Positions 17,727 to 25,489 are shown, numbered from the stretch's first letter. The stretch is DNA of 35,577 nucleotides from Niastella sp. (GCA_017744515.1 JAGIBF010000086.1:1-35577), one strand, 5' to 3'. Notes: generated by a model from the sequence alone, not told the origin. Numbers and translations are program-made.

Positions 17727-20156
17727 TTACTTCCTTATTTCTGCCTGGAGGTCTTTTTCCAGGGCTGTCATGATCTTGTTCATCATTCCATCGATCTCTT
17801 TATCAGTAAGCGTTTTCTCTTCGTCGAGGAACGTAAAGCTGATGGCGAGTGATTTTTTATCGGCGCCTATTTTCCCGCTTTCAAAGATGTCGAACAGCTG
17901 TACTGTTTGCAGTTTTTCGATCCGCACCTTCTTTACTGTCGACTCTACGTCGGCGTAAGGCAGGGCCTTGGGCACTATCATTGCAAGATCGCGGTGTACG
18001 GGCAATTGTTTGGGTAACTCGGTTACTTTCAATTCGCCTTTGGCCACTTTCTTCAGTAATAATTCCCAATCGATGTCAGCAAAGAATACGGGTTGTTTGA
18101 TATCGAATCGCTTGAGTTCGTGCGGGGCTACGGCGCCCAATGTGGCAATGACTTCGTTGTTGATTCTTACTTCCAGGCTGTCGGCCAGTTTTTGGGTGGT
18201 GATGGCCTGCCAACTTGTTTTAGTAATGCCGGTGAGCTGCAATATCCTTGCCACGATTCCTTTAAGGTAGTAAAGATCAACGGTATATCCTTTAGTTTTC
18301 CAGGAATCTTCTTTTACCTGGCCGGTGATGTACAGGCATACATGTTCGTTCTCCTGGTAATTACCGGGGGCGCTCATGTGGTATGTTTTGCCAAACTCGA
18401 AGAACTGCAGGTTGTGGTTCTTCCTGTTGAGGTTGTGGCCGATGGCTTCCAATCCGGTTTCCAACATGGATGGGCGCATAATGTTATGCTCCGCGCTCAG
18501 GTTGTTGAGCAACTTCACTGCGGTACCCAGTTCCGCTTCATCGAAGTAAGCGGCATTGGTAATCGAATTGGTAAATATTTCATTGAAGCCAAGTCCTACG
18601 AGGTAGTTGGCTGTTTTCTCTTTGTAGGTGTGTTTATAGCTATCTGTTTCGATGGATGGGGATATCATGATAGAGGTAGGAATCTCTACGTTGTCCAATC
18701 CATCTATGCGCATGATCTCTTCCACCACATCGGCAGGCAGGCTGATATCGGGCTTGCTGTAGGGGGCATTGACCCAGATATTGTCCATACCTTCTTTGAT
18801 GACTTCGAAACCAAGGCTGGTAAGGATCTTTTTAACGGTGTCGGGGTGATAGTTCTTGCCGCTCAGTTTGCGCAGGTAGTGGTATTTAAGTACCACTGAT
18901 GACCGCTCTCTGGGATCGGGATATACGTCTACCACATCAGAGGCGATCTCTCCACCGGCCAGCTCCTTGATCATCATAGCAGCCCGTTTCAGTACGTTGA
19001 CCGTATTGCTGATATCGACGTTCTTTTCAAAGCGGGTGGCTGCATCTGTGCGCAGGCCATGGCGGAAGGAGGTTTTGCGGATGTCGATGGGATTGAACCA
19101 TGCGCTTTCGAGGAAGATGTTGGTGGTATCTGCTTTTACGCCGCTGTGCAGGCCGCCGAATACGCCGGCTATACACATAGGTTCGCTATCGCCGTTGCAG
19201 ATGATCAGGTCTTCGGCACTCAGTTTCCTCGTCTTCTCATCTAATGATACGAAGGCTGTTCCTTCGGGCAGGTTTTTTACCAGCACTTTGCGGCCTTTGA
19301 TCGCATCTGCATTGAATGCGTGCAGGGGCTGGCCTGTTTCGTGCAGTATAAAGTTGGTAATGTCTACTATGTTGTTGATAGAGCGCAGTCCTATCGAGCG
19401 GAGTTTATCCTGCAGCCACTGGGGGCTTTCTTTCACCTGTACGTTGGTAATGCTAACGCCGGTGTAACGCTGGCAGGCGTTGGCGTTCTCTATTTCCACT
19501 GCAATAGGCAGGCTCGTATTATCGGTCTTGAAACTGTTGTTGAAAGGTGATTTTACACGATAATCTTTTTTATCGTGGTGTACCAGGTAGGCGGTCACGT
19601 CTCTGGCTACGCCGAGGTGGCTCATGGCGTCCATCCGGTTGGGAGTAAGTCCTATTTCGAATATCCAATCATTGTATGGTTTGAAGTAAGTAGCAGCAGG
19701 CGTTCCCACTTTTACTTCGGCAGGCAGTACCAGTATGCCTGCATGGTTGTCGCTGAGTCCGATCTCATCTTCGGCACAGATCATTCCGTAGCTTTCCACG
19801 CCACGTATTTTGGCCACTTTCATGGTGAGGGGCTCGCCGTTCTTTGGGTAGATCGTAGTGCCTACAGTGGCCACGATCACTTTTTGTCCGGCTGCTACGT
19901 TGGGTGCACCACATACGATCTGTAATGGTTCGCCGCTGCCAACGCTGACTGTGGTAACAGACAGTTTATCGGCATTGGGATGTTTTTCCCGGGTGAGCAC
20001 TTCGCCTATTACCAATCCCTGCAATCCTCCTTTGAGGCTTTCGTATTTTTCGAGGCTTTCTACTTCCAGTCCTACTGCTGTCAATATTTTGCTCAGTCGC
20101 TCCGGCTCGATGGTTACGGGTAAATATTCGTGTAACCAATTATATGAAATGGTCAT
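17727..20156 (-). CDS. pheT: Phenylalanine-tRNA ligase beta subunit
   Basis: The 809-residue subunit pairs with PheS to charge tRNA(Phe). Domains in order are: N-terminal B1; an EMAP-like OB fold (about 45-155, GEVLTREKHPNADKLSV and IVCGAPNVAAGQKV); B3/B4 editing region (about 215-400); B5 (about 410-480); the catalytic-like core (about 490-690); and a C-terminal FDX-ACB anticodon-binding domain (PVHRDLAMIVPKALPYADVE). Length and order are normal. pheS is not adjacent. The leader upstream carries a -7 box and an inverted repeat. Confidence 0.97.
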   Translation of the reverse strand: MTISYNWLHEYLPVTIEPERLSKILTAVGLEVESLEKYESLKGGLQGLVIGEVLTREKHPNADKLSVTTVSVGSGEPLQIVCGAPNVAAGQKVIVATVGTTIYPKNGEPLTMKVAKIRGVESYGMICAEDEIGLSDNHAGILVLPAEVKVGTPAATYFKPYNDWIFEIGLTPNRMDAMSHLGVARDVTAYLVHHDKKDYRVKSPFNNSFKTDNTSLPIAVEIENANACQRYTGVSITNVQVKESPQWLQDKLRSIGLRSINNIVDITNFILHETGQPLHAFNADAIKGRKVLVKNLPEGTAFVSLDEKTRKLSAEDLIICNGDSEPMCIAGVFGGLHSGVKADTTNIFLESAWFNPIDIRKTSFRHGLRTDAATRFEKNVDISNTVNVLKRAAMMIKELAGGEIASDVVDVYPDPRERSSVVLKYHYLRKLSGKNYHPDTVKKILTSLGFEVIKEGMDNIWVNAPYSKPDISLPADVVEEIMRIDGLDNVEIPTSIMISPSIETDSYKHTYKEKTANYLVGLGFNEIFTNSITNAAYFDEAELGTAVKLLNNLSAEHNIMRPSMLETGLEAIGHNLNRKNHNLQFFEFGKTYHMSAPGNYQENEHVCLYITGQVKEDSWKTKGYTVDLYYLKGIVARILQLTGITKTSWQAITTQKLADSLEVRINNEVIATLGAVAPHELKRFDIKQPVFFADIDWELLLKKVAKGELKVTELPKQLPVHRDLAMIVPKALPYADVESTVKKVRIEKLQTVQLFDIFESGKIGADKKSLAISFTFLDEEKTLTDKEIDGMMNKIMTALEKDLQAEIRK

Positions 20157-20199
20157 TACTTAGTTTGATCTTTTAGTGTTGATTAACTTGCCTGGCCTG

Positions 20200-20239
20200 C
20201 ATTGGTACTATCAGCCCTGCATATACCGGCTTACCAATG
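20200..20239 (-). promoter_or_regulatory. Inverted repeat in the pheT 5' leader
   Basis: CATTGGTA (20200-20207) and TACCAATG (20232-20239) are perfect 8-bp complements. A further AGCC/GGCT pair (20213-20216 with 20228-20231) stacks inside, separated by a one-sided 5-base bulge. The structure lies in the transcribed leader of about 90 nt if the -7 box at 20254-20261 is used. It may be an RNA control element or an operator. Confidence 0.4.
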
Positions 20240-20253
20240 GTACAGGCGAGGGG

Positions 20254-20261
20254 CAAAGATA
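20254..20261 (-). promoter_or_regulatory. Candidate -7 promoter element of pheT
   Basis: Minus-strand TATCTTTG is an exact TAnnTTTG match in the gap between the IPT-domain gene and pheT. It predicts transcription start near 20248 and a leader of about 90 nt. No TTG element is visible at the normal distance upstream. Confidence 0.45.
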
Positions 20262-20282
20262 AGGATTAGGCCGGAAGGTGTT

Positions 20283-21296
20283 TTACGTTCCTTCTTCAGG
20301 TGGTGGTGCTGGTTTGTCTTTTACGGGTAGTGTTTTCTTCGAAACTGTGTTGCCTTCGGGATCCGTTATCTCAAGCGCCAGTTCTGTTTTGTTTTTTGCT
20401 TCAGCTGGTATGGTGTATTTAAAGCTGATTTCTTTGTCGGCTATTTTGGTTTCTGTAATGGCTTTGCCGTCTATTTTGATGGTCAGTTTTTGACTCTTCA
20501 GGTTGGCGCCTTTGAGTACGATCGTGTTCTCGCCTTCTTTGGCCAGTTCTTCAGGTGTGATGGTGGCTATTTTGGCTACCGGGTCGGTGAGCTTATTGGG
20601 CCTGCTGTCTTTGGGGCTGAATAGAACGTCGAAAACCTCTTTGAGTTTTTGGGTGGCAATGTCGGTAAAGAGGCCGGAGAGGATGGCCAGTGTAAGTATG
20701 CGGTCGAGGTCTACGTTGGCGGGGTCGCGGGTGGCGCCGAAGGCGAAGTATAACGCCAGTGCCAGTGCAGATGCGGTGAAAGGGCGTACCCAATACCAAA
20801 GTACCCAGCTGCGCTGGAATTTCCCGGCGCCTACGAAGGTGGTAAAGGAGGTGGCTATATGGATCATATTGCCGAGGAAGCCGCCGGCGGCCACGAGCAT
20901 GAGTAATATTATGTTGAGGTTGATATGGCCTTTTGTGGGGTCTTCGGGGGCGGGTCTGTTGGCAATGCGCTGCAGTAGCGGATTGTTTTTGACCTGGGAG
21001 GGTTTGTTGGTGTCGGGCGTTGCTGTAGTGGTATCCGCTGGCAGGGTAGTGTCCCGGGATGTGGCTTTAACCCAGGTACTGTCCATGTTTGTTTGCTTGC
21101 AGGCATTGGTATCCAGCGTCATGTCGAACCAATCGTATTTGTACAGGGCACAATCGGAACCGGCTTTGGGTAGTTTATCGGGCCAGAAGGCCATAATAAT
21201 GATGATGGAGAAAAGGGTGAATGCTACCAGGAGTATCCCGGCGGTAATCCTTCCAGCTTTGGTGATCTGGATGTCTTCATTGTTGTTGTCTGCCAT
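20283..21296 (-). CDS. Inner-membrane protein with C-terminal IPT/TIG-like domain
   Basis: I do not recognise a named family for the whole 337-residue protein. It has an N-terminal membrane helix (about 17-38) and a Thr/Pro/Asp-rich soluble loop (about 45-122) with two Cys. A membrane block of about three helices (126-150, 165-187, 197-213) includes GGFLGNMIHIATSF and WVLWYWVRPF. A C-terminal beta domain (about 241-325: KIATITPEELAKEGENTIVLKGANL..., LTIKIDGKAI, FKYTIPAE) looks like an IPT/TIG immunoglobulin fold. Such folds usually bind ligands or partners. The tail is Pro/Glu-rich. It lies upstream of pheT on the same strand. Confidence 0.75.
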   Translation of the reverse strand: MADNNNEDIQITKAGRITAGILLVAFTLFSIIIIMAFWPDKLPKAGSDCALYKYDWFDMTLDTNACKQTNMDSTWVKATSRDTTLPADTTTATPDTNKPSQVKNNPLLQRIANRPAPEDPTKGHINLNIILLMLVAAGGFLGNMIHIATSFTTFVGAGKFQRSWVLWYWVRPFTASALALALYFAFGATRDPANVDLDRILTLAILSGLFTDIATQKLKEVFDVLFSPKDSRPNKLTDPVAKIATITPEELAKEGENTIVLKGANLKSQKLTIKIDGKAITETKIADKEISFKYTIPAEAKNKTELALEITDPEGNTVSKKTLPVKDKPAPPPEEGT

Positions 21297-21656
21297 GAAG
21301 GTTGTTATTATGGGTGAGTAATCCTGAGTTTCAAGGTAAGACGGTTATAGGGTGTGTAACAGCGTGTATTCACCTGTTCTGGCGGATTAAGACTATAGGT
21401 TGGGGAGAATGTGGCAAAGTTGGCGATAATATCTGTGATTATCAATACCATTAAGTGGGTAGTTGAGGAAGAGTTCAGAGTCTGAAGTAGAGAGTTCAGA
21501 GTCGGGAGGAAGACGAGAGAGTGGGATAAAGACTGTGAGTCTGAGATAGGTTTACTATGGGTCTGACAGGGGATTGCCCAGGAACTGGGTCTCGATAAAG
21601 TCTCGATAAGGTCTCGGTAACGTTTCGAAAAGGTCTCGATAAGGGTACCTGTGAGG
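21297..21656. other. Non-coding, repeat-containing interval
   Basis: No credible gene was found here. An antisense frame (21308-21703) is open, but its translation is low complexity and just reads the repeat. The stretch holds a 12-bp direct repeat GAGTTCAGAGTC (21471-21482 and 21492-21503) and the 11-bp tandem array described separately. Confidence 0.6.
21588..21642. repeat. Five-unit 11-bp tandem repeat (GGTCTCGATAA)
   Basis: Five consecutive 11-base units run without gaps: GGTCTCGATAA, AGTCTCGATAA, GGTCTCGGTAA, CGTTTCGAAAA, GGTCTCGATAA. The first and last are identical, the second and third differ by one base each, and the fourth is most divergent. The 11-bp period is close to one DNA helical turn, as expected of a protein-binding array, but a simple minisatellite is equally possible. 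Confidence 0.85.
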
Positions 21657-21902
21657 TCAATTTTTGTTGATGAGAAAGCTGAATGGGGGGATGGTATCTG
21701 CAAGGAGGCGGTGGATGCGGGTGGCGCGACGCTCCATACGGTAATTGCGTATCCTGGCTACTTCAAGGGTGTTGGAAAAAGCAAGTGCTTTTGTGGTGAG
21801 TAACCGGCTGCATAACTTTTCGTATTGTATCAGCAGTTCCAGTTCTTCACCCTGCTGGTCGTTCAGCAATACCTCATAATGCCTTAGTTGATATACCCGC
21901 AT
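21657..21902 (-). CDS. Small hypothetical protein
   Basis: The 81-residue frame starts with ATG (MRVYQLRHYEVLL) and reads as a helical, Arg/Glu/Leu-rich soluble protein (QQGEELELLIQYEKLCSRL, ARIRNYRMERRATRIHRLLADT). Composition is that of a real small protein, unlike neighbouring frames, but no family, motif or operon partner supports it. The 11-bp repeat lies just past its stop codon. Confidence 0.45.
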   Translation of the reverse strand: MRVYQLRHYEVLLNDQQGEELELLIQYEKLCSRLLTTKALAFSNTLEVARIRNYRMERRATRIHRLLADTIPPFSFLINKN

Positions 21903-22510
21903 GATGCTTTAAAATTGATACGTCTTTCCAATATTGCTTATAAAAACAATGCCAGTAAAGCTTTGTTCATATTGTCCGTTTAAAAGTAGTGATTTTATGC
22001 CAGTTTTAGCATGGCTAAGGCATTAAAACTCGCGCTGTTTAAGTGTTTTCTTATACCTAAACCAGGTAAACCCTTAACCCTGCTATATCTCACCGGAATG
22101 ACCTTTTTACCAAATTTTTGGTGCATAATTTCTTCGCACAAGTGTGTGTGTATTTCGTTTAGGAACGGGTGGCAAACTTTTGTAAATTGGGAATATCCTG
22201 CACATCTATGTGGATAACCCTATGAATGATGTGAATCGGCTGGTGAATTGCGGGTGATTAAATATAGGTTCCAGAAATTTTTTTTCGGGAAGGTGAGCGG
22301 TTATATATTCGCCGTCCTGACTCAAGCGGTAACATTCGGGTAACTCTGGATTAACAATTTCGTAACACAAGTCTGGAACTAACTCCGCAAGTCATTGGTT
22401 GGATAATATCCGACTGAGTGACCAGGAAATCCGTCTCCCTAAACCAAAGATCATCGTTCAGTGGATTGTTTTGCCAACGTTTTTTCTTACTTACTGACCA
22501 ATTGAACTCA
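21903..22510. other. Intergenic region upstream of dnaB
   Basis: These 608 bases show no credible gene; a 68-codon frame at 22011-22217 has no family-like composition. Visible elements are inverted repeats AGTTTTA/TAAAACT (22002-22008 and 22024-22030) and ACCAAA-TT-TTTGGT (22109-22122), and an exact DnaA box at 22209-22217. The frame upstream of dnaB stays open to 22418, but that extension lacks family features. Confidence 0.5.
22209..22217 (-). promoter_or_regulatory. Perfect DnaA-box sequence upstream of dnaB
   Basis: TGTGGATAA on the plus strand is TTATCCACA on the minus strand, the exact DnaA-box consensus. It lies about 300 bases before the dnaB start in a non-coding, partly AT-rich region. 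Only one exact box was found here, so this is not an origin by itself; a DnaA-regulated promoter is possible. Confidence 0.35.
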
Positions 22511-24088
22511 ATGGAGCTAACGAATTTCAATAGTAAAGACCGCAAGGGGGCCCGCCGGAAGCCTTCTATCGATATGAGTACGATGGTGTATGGGAAGGTA
22601 CCTCCGCAGGCAAAGGATTTGGAGGAGGCTGTTTTGGGCGCCATTATGTTGGAAAAGAGCGCTTTCGATACGGTGATAGAAATATTGAAGCCTGAGTGCT
22701 TCTATGTGGATGCGAACCAGCGTATTTACCGGGCGATGCTCAGCTTGCAGCAGAAGAACCAGCCTATCGATATTTTAACCGTGGTGGAGGAACTGAGGTC
22801 GAAGGACGAGCTGGAAATGGTAGGCGGCCCTTACTATGTAACGCGGCTTACGAATGCGGTGGTTTCTTCGGCCAACATCGATGCTCATTCCCGTATCATC
22901 CTGCAAAAGTTTATCCAGCGTGAGTTGATCCGCATCAGCGGTGAGATCATCAGTGAATCTTACGAAGACAGCACAGATGTGTTCGACTTGCTGGATGAAG
23001 CGGAAAGCAAATTATTCGAGATCACCAATAATCACCTCCGGAAGAATTTCGACAGTATCGATAGTGTGTTGGTAAAAACGGTTCAGCGTATCGAAGATAT
23101 GCGTAACCGGACGGAAGATATTACCGGAGTGCCCAGTGGATTCTCTTCTCTTGATAAGGTTACTTATGGCTGGCAGCCTTCTGACTTAGTGATCCTGGCC
23201 GCCCGTCCTGCGGTAGGTAAAACGGCATTCGCCCTCAACCTCGTGCGGAATGCAGCTTTAGATGCGCGGAAACCTACACCGGTGGCTTTCTTCAGCCTTG
23301 AAATGAGCTCTGCCCAGCTGGTACAACGTATCCTCTCGGCGGAAAGTGAAATATGGCTGGAAAAGATATCACGCGGTAAGATGGAAGAGCATGAGATGAA
23401 GCAATTGTATGCCAAGGGTATTCAAAAGCTGGCTCAGGCGCCTATCTATATCGATGATACAGCTGCTTTGAACGTATTTGAATTGCGGGCCAAGGCGCGT
23501 CGTTTGAAGAACAAGCATAATATTGGCTTAATCATCATTGACTACCTTCAGCTGATGAGTGGTGGTGGTGGTAAAAACCAAAACCGTGAGCAGGAGATCA
23601 GTACCATCTCGCGTAACCTGAAGACGCTGGCCAAGGAGTTGATGGTGCCGATCATCGCACTGTCTCAGTTGAGCCGGGCGGTTGAAACGCGTAAGGAGGG
23701 CAATAAGATGCCTCAGCTGAGTGACCTTCGTGAATCGGGCGCCATCGAGCAGGATGCAGACATGGTAATGTTCATTTATCGTCCTGAATACTATGATATC
23801 ACCTCCAATGAAATGGGGGAAAGCAATAAGGGTGAAACGCATATTCGTATAGCCAAGCACCGTAACGGTTCTCTTGAAACGATCAAACTGCGTGCATTGC
23901 TGCACATTCAAAAGTTTGAGGAGATGGATAATGATGACTTTGGTGGTATTGGCGGCGGTGGTGGTGGCGGCAACTGGAAGCCAGTGCCCACTGAGGGTGC
24001 TGGTGGTGATGGCGCCAAGCTGTTTATACAGGCAGGTAGTAAGATGAATGACATGCCTTTTGGTGAAGATGATGATGCACCTTTTTAA
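22511..24088 (+). CDS. dnaB: Replicative DNA helicase DnaB
   Basis: The hexameric helicase unwinds DNA at the fork. The N-terminal domain (about 25-130: PPQAKDLEEAVLGAIMLEKSAFD) is followed by a linker and a RecA-like domain with Walker A (AARPAVGKTAFALNL), Walker B (IGLIIIDYLQLM) and the arginine region DLRESGAIEQDADMVMFIYRPEYY. I choose ATG 22511 (MELTNFNSKDRK) because the extra 31 residues from 22418 are not helicase-like. No intein is present. The C-terminus has a Gly-rich linker and ends NDMPFGEDDDAPF, remarkably like the acidic SSB tail. It is single-gene, with a strong terminator following. Confidence 0.97.
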   Translation: MELTNFNSKDRKGARRKPSIDMSTMVYGKVPPQAKDLEEAVLGAIMLEKSAFDTVIEILKPECFYVDANQRIYRAMLSLQQKNQPIDILTVVEELRSKDELEMVGGPYYVTRLTNAVVSSANIDAHSRIILQKFIQRELIRISGEIISESYEDSTDVFDLLDEAESKLFEITNNHLRKNFDSIDSVLVKTVQRIEDMRNRTEDITGVPSGFSSLDKVTYGWQPSDLVILAARPAVGKTAFALNLVRNAALDARKPTPVAFFSLEMSSAQLVQRILSAESEIWLEKISRGKMEEHEMKQLYAKGIQKLAQAPIYIDDTAALNVFELRAKARRLKNKHNIGLIIIDYLQLMSGGGGKNQNREQEISTISRNLKTLAKELMVPIIALSQLSRAVETRKEGNKMPQLSDLRESGAIEQDADMVMFIYRPEYYDITSNEMGESNKGETHIRIAKHRNGSLETIKLRALLHIQKFEEMDNDDFGGIGGGGGGGNWKPVPTEGAGGDGAKLFIQAGSKMNDMPFGEDDDAPF

Positions 24089-24181
24089 GGCAACGAGGCA
24101 TTGAGGCAACGAGAGGAAAGGCGTAAGTGAAGGCAAATAGTGATTATTATACTTTATTATAAACTTCTGAGGTTGTTATCC

Positions 24182-24216
24182 AAGCCCTCCCAATTATGCA
24201 TCGGGGAGGGCTTTTT
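24182..24216 (+). terminator. Rho-independent terminator after dnaB
   Basis: AAGCCCTCCC (24182-24191) pairs perfectly with GGGAGGGCTT (24204-24213) around a 12-base loop that contains the palindrome ATGCAT. TTTTT follows at 24212-24216. It is a strong GC stem with a T-run. Confidence 0.92.
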
Positions 24217-24385
24217 CTTTACTTAATAGTTTCGTTGAAAATCAATTGACTAAATAAGTAATGGTGCATCACAATCTAAGGACGAAATTGTACTGATTTA
24301 GTGACGATACGTTACAAAAAAAGAACGAATTGTAAGTAAGAAGGTGTACTTTGTTATCAATATAGTATCAGACTGCACATGTTTG

Positions 24386-24400
24386 ACTAAAAAAATTAGT
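24386..24400. promoter_or_regulatory. Candidate operator: inverted repeat ACTAA-AAAAA-TTAGT
   Basis: A perfect 5-bp inverted repeat around an A5 centre directly abuts and shares one base with the -7 box of the Panacea gene. Position and symmetry fit an autorepression site typical of toxin-antitoxin promoters, but the arms are short and AT-rich. Confidence 0.35.
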
Positions 24401-24407
24401 AAATTTG
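24400..24407 (+). promoter_or_regulatory. Candidate -7 promoter element of the Panacea antitoxin gene
   Basis: TAAATTTG matches TAnnTTTG exactly. A TTTG lies at 24382-24385, but only 14 bases upstream, shorter than the usual 17-23. Transcription would begin about 24413, so ATG 24415 would be nearly leaderless; ATG 24427 would have a 14-nt leader. Confidence 0.5.
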
Positions 24408-24414
24408 TGCTGCT

Positions 24415-25032
24415 ATGGTTAAGTTGATGGAGACAAATAAAAATAAAGCCTTTACCAAGGATCAGATCGATAAGATCGGAAATTCGATCATTTACCTGTC
24501 TCAAACTCTCTCGGATCTGAATAAAACCAAGATATTAAAACTCCTGTTTTTGCTCGAAGAAGCATCTATCAAGAAATATGGAACTCCTTTTTTCAATATA
24601 GATTTTCAGCTTTGGAAGCATGGTCCTGTTGCAAAGGACATTTACATAGACTTGTGTGAAGAGAGCCCTAATTTGCTGGATGAGTATATCAAGCGGGATA
24701 CTCAAAATGCATCAAACTTTGTTGCTAAAAGAAGTTTTAGTGATGATCAGTTTAGTGATAATGATATAGAGATCATGGACAAGGTAGTGGCTTTTGCCAA
24801 ACAAAAGAATGCCACTTACCTGGTTAATCATACTCACGATCATAATTCACTCTGGCGGAAATCGGCCATAAAACATGGCATACTTGAGTTGCTTGAGAAA
24901 GAGTTGGTGAATAGTACGGACCTGGAAATAGATTTTAACCTGCTTTTCGATAATGCTGAATTGAGTTACCTTAGAGAAAGATATGAGGAGGCAAAGGATA
25001 ATAGAGCGTTTATAAGGCAACTAAAAAAATGA
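24415..25032 (+). CDS. Panacea-domain (DUF4065, SocA/GepA-like) protein, probable antitoxin
   Basis: The 205-residue protein carries the Panacea pattern: a helix with KILKLLFLLEEASIKKYG (about 39-56), then PFFNIDFQLWKHGPVAKDIYIDL (about 58-80), where the W-x-x-GPV-x-x-x-I/V-Y core is diagnostic. Panacea domains neutralise many unrelated toxins. The C-terminal third (about 145-205) is extra helix. The next gene begins one base after the stop codon, the classic toxin-antitoxin layout. Base composition is AT-rich (44 G/C of 120 at 24541-24660), lower than a sampled stretch of dnaB (34 of 60 at 23161-23220), suggesting transfer. The start could also be ATG 24427. Confidence 0.82.
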   Translation: MVKLMETNKNKAFTKDQIDKIGNSIIYLSQTLSDLNKTKILKLLFLLEEASIKKYGTPFFNIDFQLWKHGPVAKDIYIDLCEESPNLLDEYIKRDTQNASNFVAKRSFSDDQFSDNDIEIMDKVVAFAKQKNATYLVNHTHDHNSLWRKSAIKHGILELLEKELVNSTDLEIDFNLLFDNAELSYLRERYEEAKDNRAFIRQLKK

Positions 25033-25033
25033 T

Positions 25034-25489
25034 GTGTTCTCTCCGAGGCAAATAATCTACATCACGCCCTTTTACTTCAAGAATGGCAATAAGCCTAAAC
25101 CCAAGTATTTTATTGTTCTCGCGAATGATGGTGATCAAACTATTGTTGCTTCTCTAACAACAAGAACCAATCACGTTCCCTCGTTTGTGACCCAAGCACA
25201 TGGTTGTATTAATTTGGATGAGAGGTGTTACAATGCGTATGTGTTTGAGCCTGGTAGGGTAGTTGGTGACTCTGGTTTCTTTTTTCCTGACCCACGACCT
25301 ACGTTTATTTATGGCGGTGAAGTTGATGACTTTGATATTGAGTACCTTGAAAGCAAATATGCAATAGAGGGTATTGATTACGAAGTTAAAGATACGCTGA
25401 AGGAGGAGGAGTATAAAGCGATCATTAAATGTCTCCAATCAAGCAGAAGTGTAAAAAGAAAGATAAAGAGGCTGCTACCTAGTTTGTAG
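25034..25489 (+). CDS. Candidate toxin paired with the Panacea antitoxin
   Basis: The 151-residue product starts at GTG 25034, the only possible start, since a stop lies at 25022-25024 in this frame. Its N-terminal half is beta-rich (PRQIIYITPFYF..., KPKPKYFIVLANDGDQTIVASLTTR), loosely like the SH3-barrel of PemK/MazF endoribonucleases. The second half has CINLDERCYNAYVFEPGRVVGD and a basic helical tail (SSRSVKRKIKRLL). I cannot assign a known toxin family; the role is inferred from coupling with the Panacea gene (stop and start one base apart). G+C is low (49 of 120 at 25081-25200). Confidence 0.65.
   Translation: MFSPRQIIYITPFYFKNGNKPKPKYFIVLANDGDQTIVASLTTRTNHVPSFVTQAHGCINLDERCYNAYVFEPGRVVGDSGFFFPDPRPTFIYGGEVDDFDIEYLESKYAIEGIDYEVKDTLKEEEYKAIIKCLQSSRSVKRKIKRLLPSL

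Larger units (their letters stand above)
24089..24414. other. Intergenic region between dnaB and the Panacea module
   Basis: This holds the dnaB terminator (24182-24216) and an AT-rich promoter region. GAGGCAACGAG occurs in two close direct copies just after the dnaB stop, about 17 bases apart. No tRNA or attachment-site-like sequence was recognised that would mark insertion of the following module. No gene is credible here. Confidence 0.5.

Noticed and set aside
21308..21703. 131-codon minus frame through the repeat region
   Set aside because: The translation is low complexity created by the 11-bp and 12-bp repeats and overlaps a better candidate gene.
22011..22217. 68-codon plus frame upstream of dnaB
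   Set aside because: Hydrophobic and Cys-rich without a signal-peptide pattern or family resemblance, and it covers inverted repeats and a DnaA box.
22209..22217. Replication origin upstream of dnaB
   Set aside because: Only one exact DnaA box and no dnaA gene or box cluster is present, so an origin cannot be supported.
22418..22510. Upstream extension of the dnaB frame
   Set aside because: The extra 31 residues are not helicase-like, while ATG 22511 gives a normal family N-terminus.
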